Positions 47,473 through 59,631 are shown, numbered from the stretch's first letter. The stretch is DNA of 64,000 nucleotides from Flaccisagitta enflata (GCA_965153355.1 OZ231127.1:68138001-68202000); one strand, 5' to 3'. Program-made: numbers and translations. The notes: generated by a model from the letters alone, not told the origin.

Positions 47473-48088
47473 AAACTATCTAGGAAATAATTATGGAATC
47501 AAAAAGGGTGCGATTTGATTAATCAACAGAATTCCGCTAAAATCATGATACTGATAGCATTAGTACTTCATGTAACATTTTTGTTGACTAATAACTGCAG
47601 TTTTGCAGCTGGGGGGGGCGGTTTATAAAGATTTTCATCCAGTTTAGTAGGGTCTTGTTCTGCCATCTGTGAGCTGGTATTACCAGCTCATCATTTAATG
47701 GAGAGTTTCCAGAGTTTTGCTTATCATTGCTAAACGATCAGAGTCACAGAAACCAGATTGCGCTCATCTTAGAGATATTTTGAAGTAGATAAATTTGCGT
47801 TTTTTAAAAAAGTTATTTGCCTTTCTAGAAGCAGAGATATCTGAAGGAGAAGACCACCATATCTTTTTTGTTCAATCATTCTCAATTTTTCCTACCCATT
47901 TTGAAAATGAAAGTTTTCACTCGTTTGCTTGTCATTTCTAAACGGTTTGAGTTACAGAGACCAGATTGAACTTTTCTTAAAGATCTTTCGATGTAGATCG
48001 ATTTGCTTTTTTTAGAAAGTTATTTAGCTTTTTTAGAAGCCATGATATCGATGGTAGAAGTTGATTCCATAATTATTTCCTAGATAGT
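47473..48088. mobile_element. 0.62-kb inverted-repeat element (CTATCTAGGAAA ends)
   Basis: Ends are inverted copies of CTATCTAGGAAATAATTATG then GAATC. Interior inverted blocks contain taaacggtttgagttacaga and the like. Sister of the element at 36036-36668. Confidence 0.75.
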
Positions 48089-48574
48089 AGTATGAACCAC
48101 GCAATCAGAGATGTCAAGGTACCAACAAATTTTATTTGTAAAAGGCGGATTTTCATTATTGCCAAAATGAACAATAAGAATAAATGACATAAAGGGACCA
48201 AAATCTTATATAGTATATCATAGACATGTTTCCGTTACTCACTTTATTCTCTTCGTCTCTTTCTACCCCCTCCCTTACCTGTTCTTCTTTCTCCTTCAAG
48301 CTGCGCACTCTGCACTCCCCATTACTTCTTATCCTCCACCTTCCAATGTTCTTCCTCCTCCTCCTCCATCTGCTCCTCCTCCTCGCCCTCCTCCGCCTGT
48401 CGATTCCACTTTCTTACTCATTTCAATTCCCTCTTTGGATTTCGTGAGCGCTAATTGCTTTCCTGCCTTTCCTGCCTTTTATGCCAAGGGTTTCCCTCTG
48501 AAGAAAAAGGGGAAAGACAAAAGGAATGCCTGGAAGATGGAAGGAACTGGGCCTCCCGCCTCCAGGTACGGAGA
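48089..48574. other. No gene seen
   Basis: AT-rich, then a CTC/CTT-rich stretch (48230-48420). No supported frame. Confidence 0.4.
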
Positions 48575-48575
48575 A

Positions 48576-48632
<57 letters not shown>
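48575..48632. repeat. (GA)n microsatellite
   Basis: Dinucleotide array. Confidence 0.95.
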
Positions 48633-48635
<3 letters not shown>

Positions 48636-48689
48636 AATGGCGCTCAGAACCTAGGAACTCATTTGCTAACTTTTTATCTCTTCCATTCT

Positions 48690-49140
48690 GACTCTCCAGA
48701 GACAAACGAGACGGAAAAGCGGATTGAAGGGATTGTGGAAGTGAGGTTTAAGGAAGAGATTGGGGAAAGGGGGGGGTAAGGTTTGAAGAAGTGATGCCTA
48801 ATTGAGGGATTGTGGAGGTAAGGTTTAAAGAGGAGATTGGGGAGAAGGGGGGTGAGGTTTTAAGAGGTGATGCCTAATGGAGGGATTGTTGGGGTGAGGC
48901 TTAAGGAGAAGATTGGGAAGTGAGGGAGGTGAGGTTTAGAGAGGTGATAAAGGGATTGTGGTGGTGGAATTCGGAAGGTGAAGCATGAGGAGGCAACGAA
49001 GAGATTGAGGAGATGAGCATTGAGGAGGCAAGGAGGCATTGGAGGATATGCGAAGCTGGAGGTGAGGTTTTAGGAGGCAATAAATGGATTGTGGTAGCGA
49101 GGTTCTAGGCTATGGCGGTGAGCATTAAGGAGACAAATAA
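48690..49140 (+). repeat. Degenerate purine-rich tandem repeat
   Basis: Loose repeats of gggattgtggaggtgaggtt and taaggaggagattggggaag, about 60-70 bp apart. Confidence 0.6.
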
Positions 49141-49678
49141 GGGAGTCATGGTTGATTGAGAAGAACAAATGATTTGGTTAGCTATTTGATTAGCAATTTC
49201 TTTTTCAAGCTTCATATCCTGGTATATCATTTATTGATATCATATTACCAGACGTCAGCAAAAAAGAGAATAGTTTTCGAGGAATGGAAAAAAACGTATT
49301 TCGTTACCCGCAAAAGAATGATTTATGGCTAACGGCAGCTGAAGAATAACTTGAAGATAAAGAAAAGTTACTTAAAAACAAATCTGATCGGGCAACTCGA
49401 TGAGTCACCCGCGCAGCGTTTTGTCTAATACATGTCATTGCATTTATGCCATTATTGGTTATTGCTGTTTGCTCGTTGTACAAAAACCAAAGAAAAAAAA
49501 AGCACACAAACAAAACAATGATGTATTTCAGATTTGCTGCAAATCATTTGCATTTTTGCGCAATAATACAGTCTACATAAGCGCCCTTCTTAACATCCAA
49601 ACAGCTAGCATGCTCGAGTGTTACTTCTGGGCCGTGTAGGATTGTTATAACTGGCTCATGTCGGTTTGTTCGATTTAT
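49141..49678. other. No gene seen
   Basis: AT-rich; short frames only. Confidence 0.4.
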
Positions 49679-50050
49679 GTCTTGTGTTGGTGACAACCAG
49701 GCAAATGTTGCTGAGTTGGAAGTGGCTCATGTTGTTGTGTATCAGTCTTGTGTTGGTGTGTTACAGCTGACAACCAGGCAAATGTTGCTGAGTTAGAAGT
49801 GGCTCATGTTGTTGTGTATCAGTCTTGTGTTGGTGTGTTACAGCTGACAACCAGGCAAATTTTGCTGAGTTGGAAGTGGCTCATGTTGTTATGTATCAGT
49901 CTTGTGTTGGTGTGTAACAGCTGACAACTAGGCAAATGTTGCTGAGTTGGAAGTGGCTCATGTTGTTGTGTCTCAGTCCTGTGTTGGTATGTTGCAACTG
50001 ACAACTAGGCAAATGTTGCTGAGTTGGAAGTTGCTCATGTTGTTGTGTAT
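49679..50050 (+). repeat. 77-bp minisatellite, about 5 copies
   Basis: Unit runs from tcttgtgttggtgtgttaca through gctgacaaccaggcaaatgt to gtggctcatgttgttgtgta. Copies differ at a few sites. Confidence 0.9.
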
Positions 50051-50283
50051 CAACACGCTTTTTCTTTGGTTTTGGCTTTTTGAGTTTTGGCTCTCGTGAC
50101 GCTTGAAGAGAAATTGCTTTGTTTCCGCGGATGCCCAAGTCTCATTCCCATGTAAAGCCAGGCAACAGTCTCTAAGGAGGAAACACGAGTAGAGACAGCA
50201 AAAAGGTCCTGTTCATGTTCTCATTCATTTCACGAATTGTTAAGATGTAAATCTCAAAGTGTAAGGAGGAGAAAGTTTAGAAC

Positions 50284-50492
50284 GAAACAAGGCCGGATAC
50301 ACGGCTACTCCAGTCGTGTGCGGGTGGGAGGGGGGCACATTTAAGGTCAGTAGAGCATTTGGGCAGGAGCAACGAGGCCAAAAAACGCGAAAAAAAAAGT
50401 GAAATGTGATGAACCAACCGACAATCTGAACAACCGACCAACAGATGGACGGGCGAAGCGGGGCGAAGAGTCGCGCAGCACGCGACTTAAAA
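50284..50492 (-). mobile_element. HINE/mini-me-like element, family 1
   Basis: Minus orientation: AACAAGGCCGGATACACGGC at the left; the right end is GAGTCGCGCAGCACGCGACT followed by TAAAAG. Loop GCA rather than TAG. Confidence 0.75.
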
Positions 50493-50819
50493 GCCCTGTA
50501 CAGATTCATGTTTGTTCTTATGAACCGAACAGAACCACCGAGAAATCTTTTCATATAGCTTTCATTTCGTATGATATGCGAACTGAGCTTCTAGGAAGGA
50601 AAGACGGAAAGTAAAAAAAAAAGCATCGGCGTTGTTTGATGGCGAGAAAAACCTTCTATTTGCCTTGCCAACAACCAATTATCATTTATGAGTACAATCT
50701 GACATTAACCAATCATTATGAGCGAGTACAATCTAATTTGTTGTGGTTGCATACAATGTGGTTTCCGCTGCCAACACGCAGCGACAAATCATCAAGACTA
50801 GTGCAATCTATCATTACTT

Positions 50820-51180
<361 letters not shown>

Positions 51181-51679
51181 TGATGTTCCGCCAGACGAAC
51201 GGCGAAAAGACAGACACATAAAAAACAATACTTTGTTCAACGCCTTACGGTTTGAAAGATGTTTATTAGGGCTGGTCAGTATGCGTTTTTGTTGAAAATC
51301 TCTCTGTAAGTCACAGGGAAGAACCGTCTTGAGCAAATAGAACTAATCAGCTAAAAATCGGCGTTCAAATGTTTGTATGTTCAATGCTCATAACAGTTTT
51401 CCCCGTCGAAATGCTCACTGGATGTCGCTGGGTCCAATAACGGTGAGAACTCCTTAGTAAACTTTCCTGTTATTGAACAAGTTTAAGTATTTCTTGTTAG
51501 AAATAGATGACTTTGCCTTTTGAATGACAAGTAGATTGTCGCTGTCAAGTTTCATTGTCAAATTATCTTTTGGAAGCTCGTATCAACTGTCTTCTGCAAT
51601 TACTTCATTATGCAAATTAGGGAAATGATTGGAAGATTACGTCTAATAAGGTTGCGTGTTTTGATGAGCAAGAAAATAG
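51181..51679. other. No gene seen
   Basis: Unique-looking AT-rich sequence. Confidence 0.4.
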
Positions 51680-51818
51680 GGCTGGTTACTTGGCAATCCA
51701 GTCGCAGACGGTTGGGCCGGGTCAGTGGGATGAAATCCGCTCAATATTCAAAAATGTTACGGACGGACGGACAGAGGGACCGACTGACACGGCGAGGTGT
51801 AGAGTCGCGACTAAAAAG
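51680..51818 (-). mobile_element. Family 1 element, shortened variant
   Basis: Ends GTAGAGTCGCGACTAAAAAG: the hairpin has lost its inner loop. Body ccagtcgcagacggttgggc is shared with 62343-62474. (GAAA)n abuts directly. Confidence 0.7.
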
Positions 51819-51826
51819 AAAGATGA

Positions 51827-51910
<84 letters not shown>

Positions 51911-52915
51911 AAGAAAAAAAGAAATAATGAAAAACAGAAAGAGAAGAGGGAAACGGAAACCGTCGGAAAGAAATAAGAAGAGAAAACACAAAGGAAGAAA
52001 GGAAAACAGAAAGAGAGGAAAATGGAAAGGAAGAAAGGAAAACGTAGAGAAAGGAAAATGAAAAGAAAGGAAAAAAGGAAAACGTAAAGAAAGAAAGGAA
52101 AATGGAAACATAATTCATAAGGAAGAAAGGATAAAAGAAAGAGGAAAACAGAACAATAGGAAGAACAAAAAACAGAAAGAAAGTAAAACAGAAAGAAAGG
52201 AAGAAAGGAAAATGAAAAGAAAGGAAGAAATCAAAACGTAAATAAAGGAAAACTTAAAGGAAAGAAAGAAAGAAAAATGGAAAGAAAGGAAGAATGAAAA
52301 ACTTAAGAAAGGAAAATTGAAAGAAAGAAAAAAGAAAAACAAAAGAAAGGAAGAAAAAAAAACGGAAAAAAAAGGAAGATCATAGAACAGACAGCAAGGA
52401 ATAAAGGAAAACGGAGAGAAAGAAACGAAGATGGATCAAAAGGAAGAAAGGAAAATGTAAAAAGAGGAAGCAAAGAAAATAGAAAGGAAGGTAGGAAAAC
52501 GAAATGAAGGGAAGAAAGGAAAACGGAGAGAGAGGAAGAGAGGAAAATGGGAAAAAAGGAAGAACAGAAAATGGACAGAAAGGAAGATCAGAAAATGGAC
52601 AGGAAGGAATAAATAAAAATGGAAAGAAAGAAAGGAAAACAGAAGGGAAGGAAGAAAGGTAAACGGAAGGAAAGGGGAAAAAAAGGAAGGAAAGGAAAAT
52701 GGAAAAAAAGGAAAAGAGGAAGACGGAAAAACAAATAGGAAAAGAGGAAAACGGAAAAACGGAGAGGAAGAAAGGATGGAAGGAAAACGGAATGAAAAGA
52801 AGAAAGAAAACAAAATGAAAAAAGATTAGAAAACGAAAAAAAAAAGAGAAAGGTAAATGGAAAGTAAAAAAGGGAAAACGGAGAGAAAACAAAAGTAAAT
52901 GGAAAGAAAAAAAGC
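51819..52915. repeat. 1.1-kb polypurine tract
   Basis: Begins as (GAAA)n and continues as degenerate gaaaggaagaaaggaaaa, with very few pyrimidines on the plus strand. Confidence 0.95.
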
Positions 52916-53380
52916 TAGACAGAAAATCATTTTATTATCAATTATCAAGCAATTTTTCAATCGTCAGTCTGATAGAATTGACTTTTTTCTTCTTTTGTTA
53001 CAATGCACTTCACCTCTGTGTCGTATAGTGCGAAGACTGAGTTGACAAAAGCGCGCCTTGAAAATGTTCGATTTAAAAACTGGTCTAGGGAAGATTCAGG
53101 GGAAAAACTGTTTTACCGCATTGCTGCAAACGAAATCGAAATTTTCTTAAACTTTTATAAACTTTTTTTGTTCATTTTGTGAGCAATGAAGATACAAGGA
53201 GCTGAAGGTTGCGCAAGGTCTCAATCTTTCACAAATAGCAACTCGAGTATTTTTGCCAACTTACATAAAGATTCATCAAGGTCGGCAATATGACCAGCCC
53301 TAATGTTATGGAAGCGGTGGTTCCGTGAAAAAAAATCATCTTTGTCCAAGCTCCATGTCATTGTTGTGTACAAAGTGTAT
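52916..53380. other. No gene seen
   Basis: AT-rich; no supported frame. Confidence 0.4.
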
Positions 53381-53381
53381 A

Positions 53382-53531
53382 CACTTTTTATTTTTTATAA
53401 GAACCTAGTTTATAAGAACATCAAGGCTTGAAATTGCTCTAGAATTAAGAACATCGTAGTTATTTTATTAGTAGCTATCTCTTTTGAAGGCTTTGGCCAA
53501 AAAATGACGTTCTTAAAAAAAGTAAAAAGTG
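53382..53531. mobile_element. 150-bp MITE with TA target duplication
   Basis: Inverted ends CACTTTTTAYTTTTT then WWAAGAAC, flanked by TA on both sides. The interior (atcaaggcttgaaattgctc) resembles sequence on both sides of the MITE at 9677-9976. Confidence 0.65.
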
Positions 53532-53533
53532 TA

Positions 53534-54780
53534 TTCATTTCTTAGTCTTAGTTTAGTCTTTGGCTCATTAAGGAACCAGATCCTTCGCCCGTCTGTTCTT
53601 TCAGTCATGTAGTCATACTTAACCTTCTATTGCATCCAACGGTTATCCATTTTGAATTGATGTTGTTGTTGGTGTCGGCACTGACAGTGCTGCTCCAGCA
53701 AATGCCATTTCAATTCTTTTTTGTATGAATAGATTGTACCAAAGTTTCCTTGTCCATAATTCCTTTGACCCTGTCAAGATGAATGACCTTTGTGTTTGTC
53801 CGACCCTCTTCTCCTTCCAACCCATCCTCTTCATCCGTTTTTTTCATATTTTGGTGTAACCATCCATCAGTCTACTGCCTATTCATCTGTCAAAGGCACG
53901 GACCAGAATTGACCTGGCTAGTCAGTTCCAATTCCACACACGAGCCACTCAAGTCCGATATAAACAATTTTTTTTTTCTGAGAGCATTTTTTTTCCTGCT
54001 CAGACAACTGTCTAGAGTAAAGAGGGCGGCCGCATCGGCAACCTAGACCTAGTGGTCAGTGTTTATATATAATTGCGACATGGCTTTCCAGATTTGGTGA
54101 CTGACAATGAATTTATGTTGTGGCGAAGTCATGTCAGAGTGAATGTACTACCTAGGAAATAGATATACGGACACAGCGGCGTAGGAGGAGGGACTTCCGG
54201 AACTTCCATGGAAGTCCCTGTTGTCGGGACACCAAGGAAGAAAGGAAGAAAAAGAATGAAAAAAGAAAATAAGAAAATAAGAAAAAAAGAAAAGAGAGAG
54301 AGAGAGAGAGACAGAGAGACAGAGACAGAGACAGAGACAGAGACAGACAAACAAACAGACAGATAGACTGAGACAGACAAAAAAATTTAAAAACTTGAAA
54401 AAAGAAAATAGAAAGAAAGTAAAAAAGAAGACACACTGAATAATATGTTTGCATGTATGGTATAAATTGACATGTCATGAAATACTCACCTAGGTTATGT
54501 CCCTCAGAATCAAAAGTGCAAGAACCGATCTTCTTTTTCACATATTTCAGTCAATGCTACATATAAAAAACAATTCATAAAGCAATCACAATTCAGTGGT
54601 TTTCAGGCAATAATTGCCTAAAAAGAGGGATGTAGGGGAGTGAATTGGGTAAAAGAAAAAGATATAGATATTAAGCTGTGGACTAGCTAAGAGAGAAAAA
54701 AAAAAATAGTCTCCCTTACCAGGTGTAATTAGGCTCAATCCCACTTATCTAAGATTTCAAAGAAAACAAAAGTGTCCTAG
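53534..54780. other. No gene seen; GA/CAGA tract
   Basis: A (GA)n/(CAGA)n tract at about 54296-54365. A stray CTACCTAGGAAA end motif lies at 54149. No supported gene. Confidence 0.4.
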
Positions 54781-55703
54781 TGTTAGAAATGTACGTCCGT
54801 CCGTCTATTAAGTATGTGTGCTTTTGTTTCTTTTGCGTGCTTTTGGCTTTTCCTCTTTTCTTATTATTCAATGCCGGTGTCTTTTGTTTCTCGCCGTTTT
54901 TTATGATGAAGGCTAGATGGGTAACCATATGGTTGCGCCTTGTATTTTATGCCATTTGTTTTTATTACGTAAACAAACATACGTAACTCGTCTTCGCGTC
55001 ATCCAATTTTGGATTGATTGTTTTTATTTATTTACGGCATTGCTTCCTAAAGTGATTGATTGATTTTTTTGTGATTGATTGAATGTGCCCTTGGAATTTG
55101 CTAATTTCAATAATCTCTCATCTTTTTATTGCAGATAAACTTATGAACGGACAATTTACGTTAATTTGACTTCGACAGACTGTGGGTTGAAACCAACGAA
55201 AGTGGGCCTAAAAGTAAGTTTTATAGACGCGTCTTGGTTTTAGTAACGTTGTTTTTTATCTTGTATTCCGGTCTGTTATTCTTGTTTTTTGCCCTTTTTG
55301 CATTTTTATCGCCGGATTTTAGTATGGTTTTTATCGTTTGCCCGATCAGCTAACTATGGGGATGATATGGATGAATTTAATGGGATGGGCCGGGGCAGGG
55401 GCAGGTATTATCAAATGGCATGGGCTCTGAAGAAGATGAACATGTTGTTATGTGCTGTTTCTGTCCTTTATTGTGTCCTGTCTCGATTTCATGTTATCTT
55501 TTGCGTTTGCTGATCATCATTAACGCCCACTTTCCCTTTTATTTTATCCCCTCTCTTCAGTTGTTGAAATTTTTATGGAATAAACGAGACGATCGCCTTC
55601 CTATTTTCCAATCGGCCAACTTTCTTTCACCACAAGTCGTCAGTCAGCTAGACGCTCATAGACAGTGCCAGTTGAAACTCGTGGGCGTAATTTATATTTC
55701 AAC
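54781..55703 (+). repeat. 5' LTR (left boundary tentative)
   Basis: The right half is proven by its match to 61001-61181. The left edge is guessed from TGTTAG at 54781 and the right edge from TTCAACA at 55703 (TG...CA). The sure match ends at AACTCGT (55681), where a TGGGCG could instead start a primer-binding site. Polyadenylation signal AATAAA at 55579-55584. Confidence 0.6.
55137..55560 (+). promoter_or_regulatory. Candidate splice sites within the 5' LTR/leader
   Basis: Acceptor ttttattgcag before 55137, donor AAAA|GTAAGT at about 55213, acceptor ccctctcttcag ending at 55560. The last acceptor is kept in the 3' LTR (tttttcttcag). An intron of about 345 bp in the leader RNA is possible. 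Confidence 0.35.
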
Positions 55704-55760
55704 AATTTAAAAAACGACTCGACTCTTTCCATCTTCGACCTCCGAAAACGAAATTGGACA

Positions 55761-58700
55761 ATGGCAGCCGCGCGCAACGACGACACCGTCTCGAATGCTT
55801 CAACGTCATCTCGCGTATCTCACTTCGGTTTGAATCAGTGTCCGAGGTCGAATCGTTTGCGCGCAATGAGGAACGACATCACTGCGGAAATGGAAGGATG
55901 CCGGCGCCTTTTCGACGCCGTTGCCACTTGCACCGAAGGGACGAATGACTTCGACGACGCCGCCTGTGAATCAGATGGCGCTCGACACGGCCTTCGGGAT
56001 ATGGTCTTTGACTTTATATCATACGCAAGGCAAATGGCGCTCGACTCGATGCCCGGCGACCCTCTTCGATTCGCGGCGTCCACTCTGCGTCGAATCCGGC
56101 GCGAATGGAACTCCATGCGTTTCTTCGATCGTGAAAATTATCCAGAGGGTTTTCCTTCCAACGCCGACATCGTGAACGCAGTGCACAACGACATCGGGAA
56201 TCGTAAAAGACCTGTCAATGAATTCTCATGGAACAGTCTCCCAACTGACACTCACGCCGCCCGTGACAATGTTACTGGCGCTCCAACTCCAAGGATGCGA
56301 ACGTCTTCGCCAAACCCCGACGGATCCGAGTATCTGCCACTTCCGGTCCCTCGACATGGTGCGCAATCTCCAACTGGCGGCCAATTCTTAAATCTGCCGC
56401 CGATCCAAAGAGGAGATGCCGTCAATCAGTGGGTCTCAGATTTGGTCTCGGAAATTGAACCTGCGCGTGCGTCTCCGATGGAGCAAGCCGACGACATGCT
56501 TGCGGATCTCGACGACGCCGATGCTCTCGCAAGAGGTCGCGGGATGATCAACGGATTGACGCCGCAGGAGAGGGCGAGGCGACGCTTCATCAACAGGAGT
56601 GCGGAGAGAGACAGATGGGGTAGGCAGCTGGAGGAGGAAATGCGACAAGGCCGTCGGCTGATAGATGATATGCAGCAGCAACAACGGGAGGAGGAGCAGC
56701 GACAGCAACAGGAGCAACAGCAGCAGCATCAATTGCAGATGCAGCAGCAGCAACTCCAACAGCAACGTCAACTCCACCGACCACAGGAGCAGCAGCAAAC
56801 GACGGCTCAACGGCAGCAGCAAGAGCTGTTGCAGCAGCAGCAGTTGCAGCAACTCCAACAATTTCGTCAGCAAGATCAACAACAACATCAGATCTTGCAG
56901 CCGGCGCCACAACCTGTGGCTCAACAACAGCAACAATACGATCAACGGCAGCAACAACAGCAGCAGCAACAACAGCATCAACATCAGAAAGATTTGCTGC
57001 TTCAGCAACAACAGCAACAACAACAAGAGCTGCAACAACATCAACCGGCAACGCAGCCGCAAGAACAACAACAACAGCGGCAAAATGATGCAGGAGAACG
57101 TCTGCAACAGCAACTGCCGCAACAACAGCAACCTTCCGCCGCGATCCCAGCGGTGGTAGTGGATCCTCCAGCGTCAAATGACCATCCTGTTGAAAGCATG
57201 AATGTCAGTGAAGAAACAGAAGAAGCGAGACAGCAACGCCTTGCAGAACAACGACTGCGCATGATGGCTGAAGGTGAAGGTGATGGTGCAGCAACAGCCC
57301 CAAAGGCGCCGATCGCGGTGCCATTGGGATTCCAACAGCGAAGCTCATCACAAGAAGACAAAGAATTATACGACAGAATGTGTAACTTTCGCCAACAGCA
57401 GCAGCGAGATGAGGATAGAAGGGCAGGAGTGTTTAACAATGCGGCAGAGATGCAACGAAAGCATTGGAACAGCCTGAACGACGGCGGCATTGGTGGAGCC
57501 TTGGAGCAGCGAGATGTGAAGCTTAGACAACTGTCTGAGCTGGACAAGCAGCAGCCGCAGCATCCGTCAAAGGACCGTCGATCTATCTTCGATTTGAACC
57601 TGCAGCAACATCATGTGCAGCCAGTGGAAACGTCCGTCAAGCAGCCGATGCAGCAGCAGCAACAGTTGGAGCAGCAGCAGCAGCAAGGACAGCGACAGCA
57701 TCAACTGCAGCAGCAGAATGAGCAGCAACAGCATCCTGACCAGCAGCAGCAGCTTCAACATCAACAGTGGCAGCAGCAACGGTTTCAACAACAGCAACAG
57801 CATCATTATCAGCATCATCAAACCCCAGCAGCAACGATTCTCCCTACCGCACCGGAAGTGATCTTCGAGAAGCAGATTGGCTCTGCTAGAAGGGAGACTG
57901 GACTTCCCCGTCAAGAGGAAAAGGTCTTCAACACAGCCGGAAGCGGAGGTGACGCAACGGAGGCGATGCGCAGGAGGCAGAGGCAGGAGGCCGCTGACGC
58001 GAAGTTGGCACAGCAGCTGCAAGATAAGGAGAGAAGAAAAGTCGCTCCCAAGAAGACAATGAGTGGATTGCAGCCCAAGGCGCCAAAAGTAGCGCAAGCG
58101 CCTCTAGCAATGCCTCAAGCGGAAGTCATCCAGCAGAATCAACGTTTGCAGCAAGAAGTGGATAGTTTGAGGATGCAGATTCAGCAGAGAGACTTTGACC
58201 TTGCCGCAGCGAGAGAAGAAGAGAAACAACGCAAAGAAGAACAACAAAAGCGACAGTACGTCCGCCAGGATTTTGATGCTCCCCGATTCCATCAAGATGA
58301 TCGTCAACAACAAATGAATCAGCAAGAAGAAGTTGGGTGGAGTGTGAAAACCACCAAAAAGAGATCTCCGGTCAAAGTCGGGGGTCAATACGCGTTCACC
58401 CAACAAACCCCAGCGTATCATCAAGTGGAGCATCATCAAGTAGCTCGTCAACCGGAAGTCCACGTACAGATGCCCAACAATCCGGCTCTGGACATGTTCT
58501 TGGAGAGGGCGGCGTACAACGATCATATGCGAGCAAGGGAGGTCGGCCTCAAAGCGTTGGAGAGAGCAAGACCTGAGAAGCCTCTGCATGAGCTTTCATC
58601 CACCGATTTTATGATGTGGAAGAGGAAGTTCAAAGATGCTGAAAAGCACGAAGGCTTGACGCAAATGGACATCTTATTGGAATTGCCTAAGTGGTTTGCT

Positions 58701-59609
58701 GGTCCGGCAAAGGAAATCATCGAGACTGCGACGATTGGTGCAACTGAAGCGACAGCAAGAGAAGAGATTGACGACGCCTTCGCAAAAATGGACGTCGTCT
58801 TCATGGCAAAGCGCTGCAACATTGCGGCGCTGTTCAACGAAATCGTCGCAGAGGCGAAGATCCAGTCGGCCGACCATGCAAGGCATTTCAATCTGTCTGC
58901 AAGGCTGCAAAAGGCAAAGAAGATTGCGAAGACCTGTGGAGAAGTGCAACAATGCTATCGTGACGAGTTGCTGCAAGAAATCCTCAACAAGAGGGTTCCT
59001 CATCTTGCAGATAAATTTTGGGAAAAGCAACATGAAGCAGCCCAAAAAGGACAATCATTTTCATTCGACAACTTGGTCAACATGATTGAGACATGGGCGG
59101 TGATTCAGCGCAACAAAGGTGCAAGCTGCAAAACAGCATCAGTGGCAGCAGTTGCGACGTCAGAAAAAGAAGCGCCATCATCATATGAGGATGCTTTGAC
59201 CAATGGCAAGCAAAAGGTGCAGTCGACGGACCGCTGCAACGTCTGCAGTGGAATGCATCAAACAGAAGAGTGTCATCAGCTTCTAGAGTTGGAAGTGGAC
59301 GCGAGAGTTCAGAAGATCATGTCTCGTCGTCTCTGCTTCCACTGCCTCGCGCCAGGACACAACGCCAAAGGATGCGCGAACAGACCAACTTGCCAGATCT
59401 GCAAGAAGCGGCACACAACGATTCTCCACGGGCGCACCTACAAGAAAGAAGAAAAGGAAGAGAAGAAAGGAGAGAGTAAGCAGGGAAATAAAGTACCGCT
59501 GGCTCCCTTCAACAAGTCACAGGATGCGGCTGCAGCAGCACCAACAGCTCCGTCGACGGCGGAGGCAGCCGATCCAACGGAAGTAATCTCTCCTAACGCA
59601 ACGGCATGA
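55761..59609 (+). CDS. BEL/Pao Gag polyprotein, glutamine-rich
   Basis: The start at 55761 (ACAATGG, strong context) is preferred over an upstream in-frame codon at 55665, which would lie in the LTR. That gives 1282 residues. Residues about 305-460 and 620-690 are very Gln-rich, coded by mixed CAG/CAA. Residues about 930-1115 look like the Gag domain usual in BEL/Pao proteins (LHELSSTDFMMWKRKFKDAE). Three zinc-knuckle-like motifs end it: CX2CX3HX4C, CX2CX4HX4C (CFHCLAPGHNAKGC) and CX2CX3H, at about 1158-1215. Gag packages the element's RNA in particles. The ORF ends at a UGA in the same frame as protease. Length is above the usual BEL Gag because of the Gln tracts. Confidence 0.88.
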   Translation: MAAARNDDTVSNASTSSRVSHFGLNQCPRSNRLRAMRNDITAEMEGCRRLFDAVATCTEGTNDFDDAACESDGARHGLRDMVFDFISYARQMALDSMPGDPLRFAASTLRRIRREWNSMRFFDRENYPEGFPSNADIVNAVHNDIGNRKRPVNEFSWNSLPTDTHAARDNVTGAPTPRMRTSSPNPDGSEYLPLPVPRHGAQSPTGGQFLNLPPIQRGDAVNQWVSDLVSEIEPARASPMEQADDMLADLDDADALARGRGMINGLTPQERARRRFINRSAERDRWGRQLEEEMRQGRRLIDDMQQQQREEEQRQQQEQQQQHQLQMQQQQLQQQRQLHRPQEQQQTTAQRQQQELLQQQQLQQLQQFRQQDQQQHQILQPAPQPVAQQQQQYDQRQQQQQQQQQHQHQKDLLLQQQQQQQQELQQHQPATQPQEQQQQRQNDAGERLQQQLPQQQQPSAAIPAVVVDPPASNDHPVESMNVSEETEEARQQRLAEQRLRMMAEGEGDGAATAPKAPIAVPLGFQQRSSSQEDKELYDRMCNFRQQQQRDEDRRAGVFNNAAEMQRKHWNSLNDGGIGGALEQRDVKLRQLSELDKQQPQHPSKDRRSIFDLNLQQHHVQPVETSVKQPMQQQQQLEQQQQQGQRQHQLQQQNEQQQHPDQQQQLQHQQWQQQRFQQQQQHHYQHHQTPAATILPTAPEVIFEKQIGSARRETGLPRQEEKVFNTAGSGGDATEAMRRRQRQEAADAKLAQQLQDKERRKVAPKKTMSGLQPKAPKVAQAPLAMPQAEVIQQNQRLQQEVDSLRMQIQQRDFDLAAAREEEKQRKEEQQKRQYVRQDFDAPRFHQDDRQQQMNQQEEVGWSVKTTKKRSPVKVGGQYAFTQQTPAYHQVEHHQVARQPEVHVQMPNNPALDMFLERAAYNDHMRAREVGLKALERARPEKPLHELSSTDFMMWKRKFKDAEKHEGLTQMDILLELPKWFAGPAKEIIETATIGATEATAREEIDDAFAKMDVVFMAKRCNIAALFNEIVAEAKIQSADHARHFNLSARLQKAKKIAKTCGEVQQCYRDELLQEILNKRVPHLADKFWEKQHEAAQKGQSFSFDNLVNMIETWAVIQRNKGASCKTASVAAVATSEKEAPSSYEDALTNGKQKVQSTDRCNVCSGMHQTEECHQLLELEVDARVQKIMSRRLCFHCLAPGHNAKGCANRPTCQICKKRHTTILHGRTYKKEEKEEKKGESKQGNKVPLAPFNKSQDAAAAAPTAPSTAEAADPTEVISPNATA

Positions 59610-59631
59610 CTGGCGGCGACGGCAACGTCGC
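59607..59631 (+). promoter_or_regulatory. Candidate UGA readthrough site with downstream hairpin
   Basis: UGA followed by CUG, then after a 6-nt spacer a perfect 6-bp stem GCGACG/CGTCGC closed by GCAA, a GNRA tetraloop (59616-59631). Gag and pol share this frame on both sides. Confidence 0.4.

Noticed and set aside
56436-58110. Long minus-strand and shifted frames rich in Leu, Ala, Asn or Ser
   Set aside because: Shadows of the CAG/CAA-rich gag coding strand.
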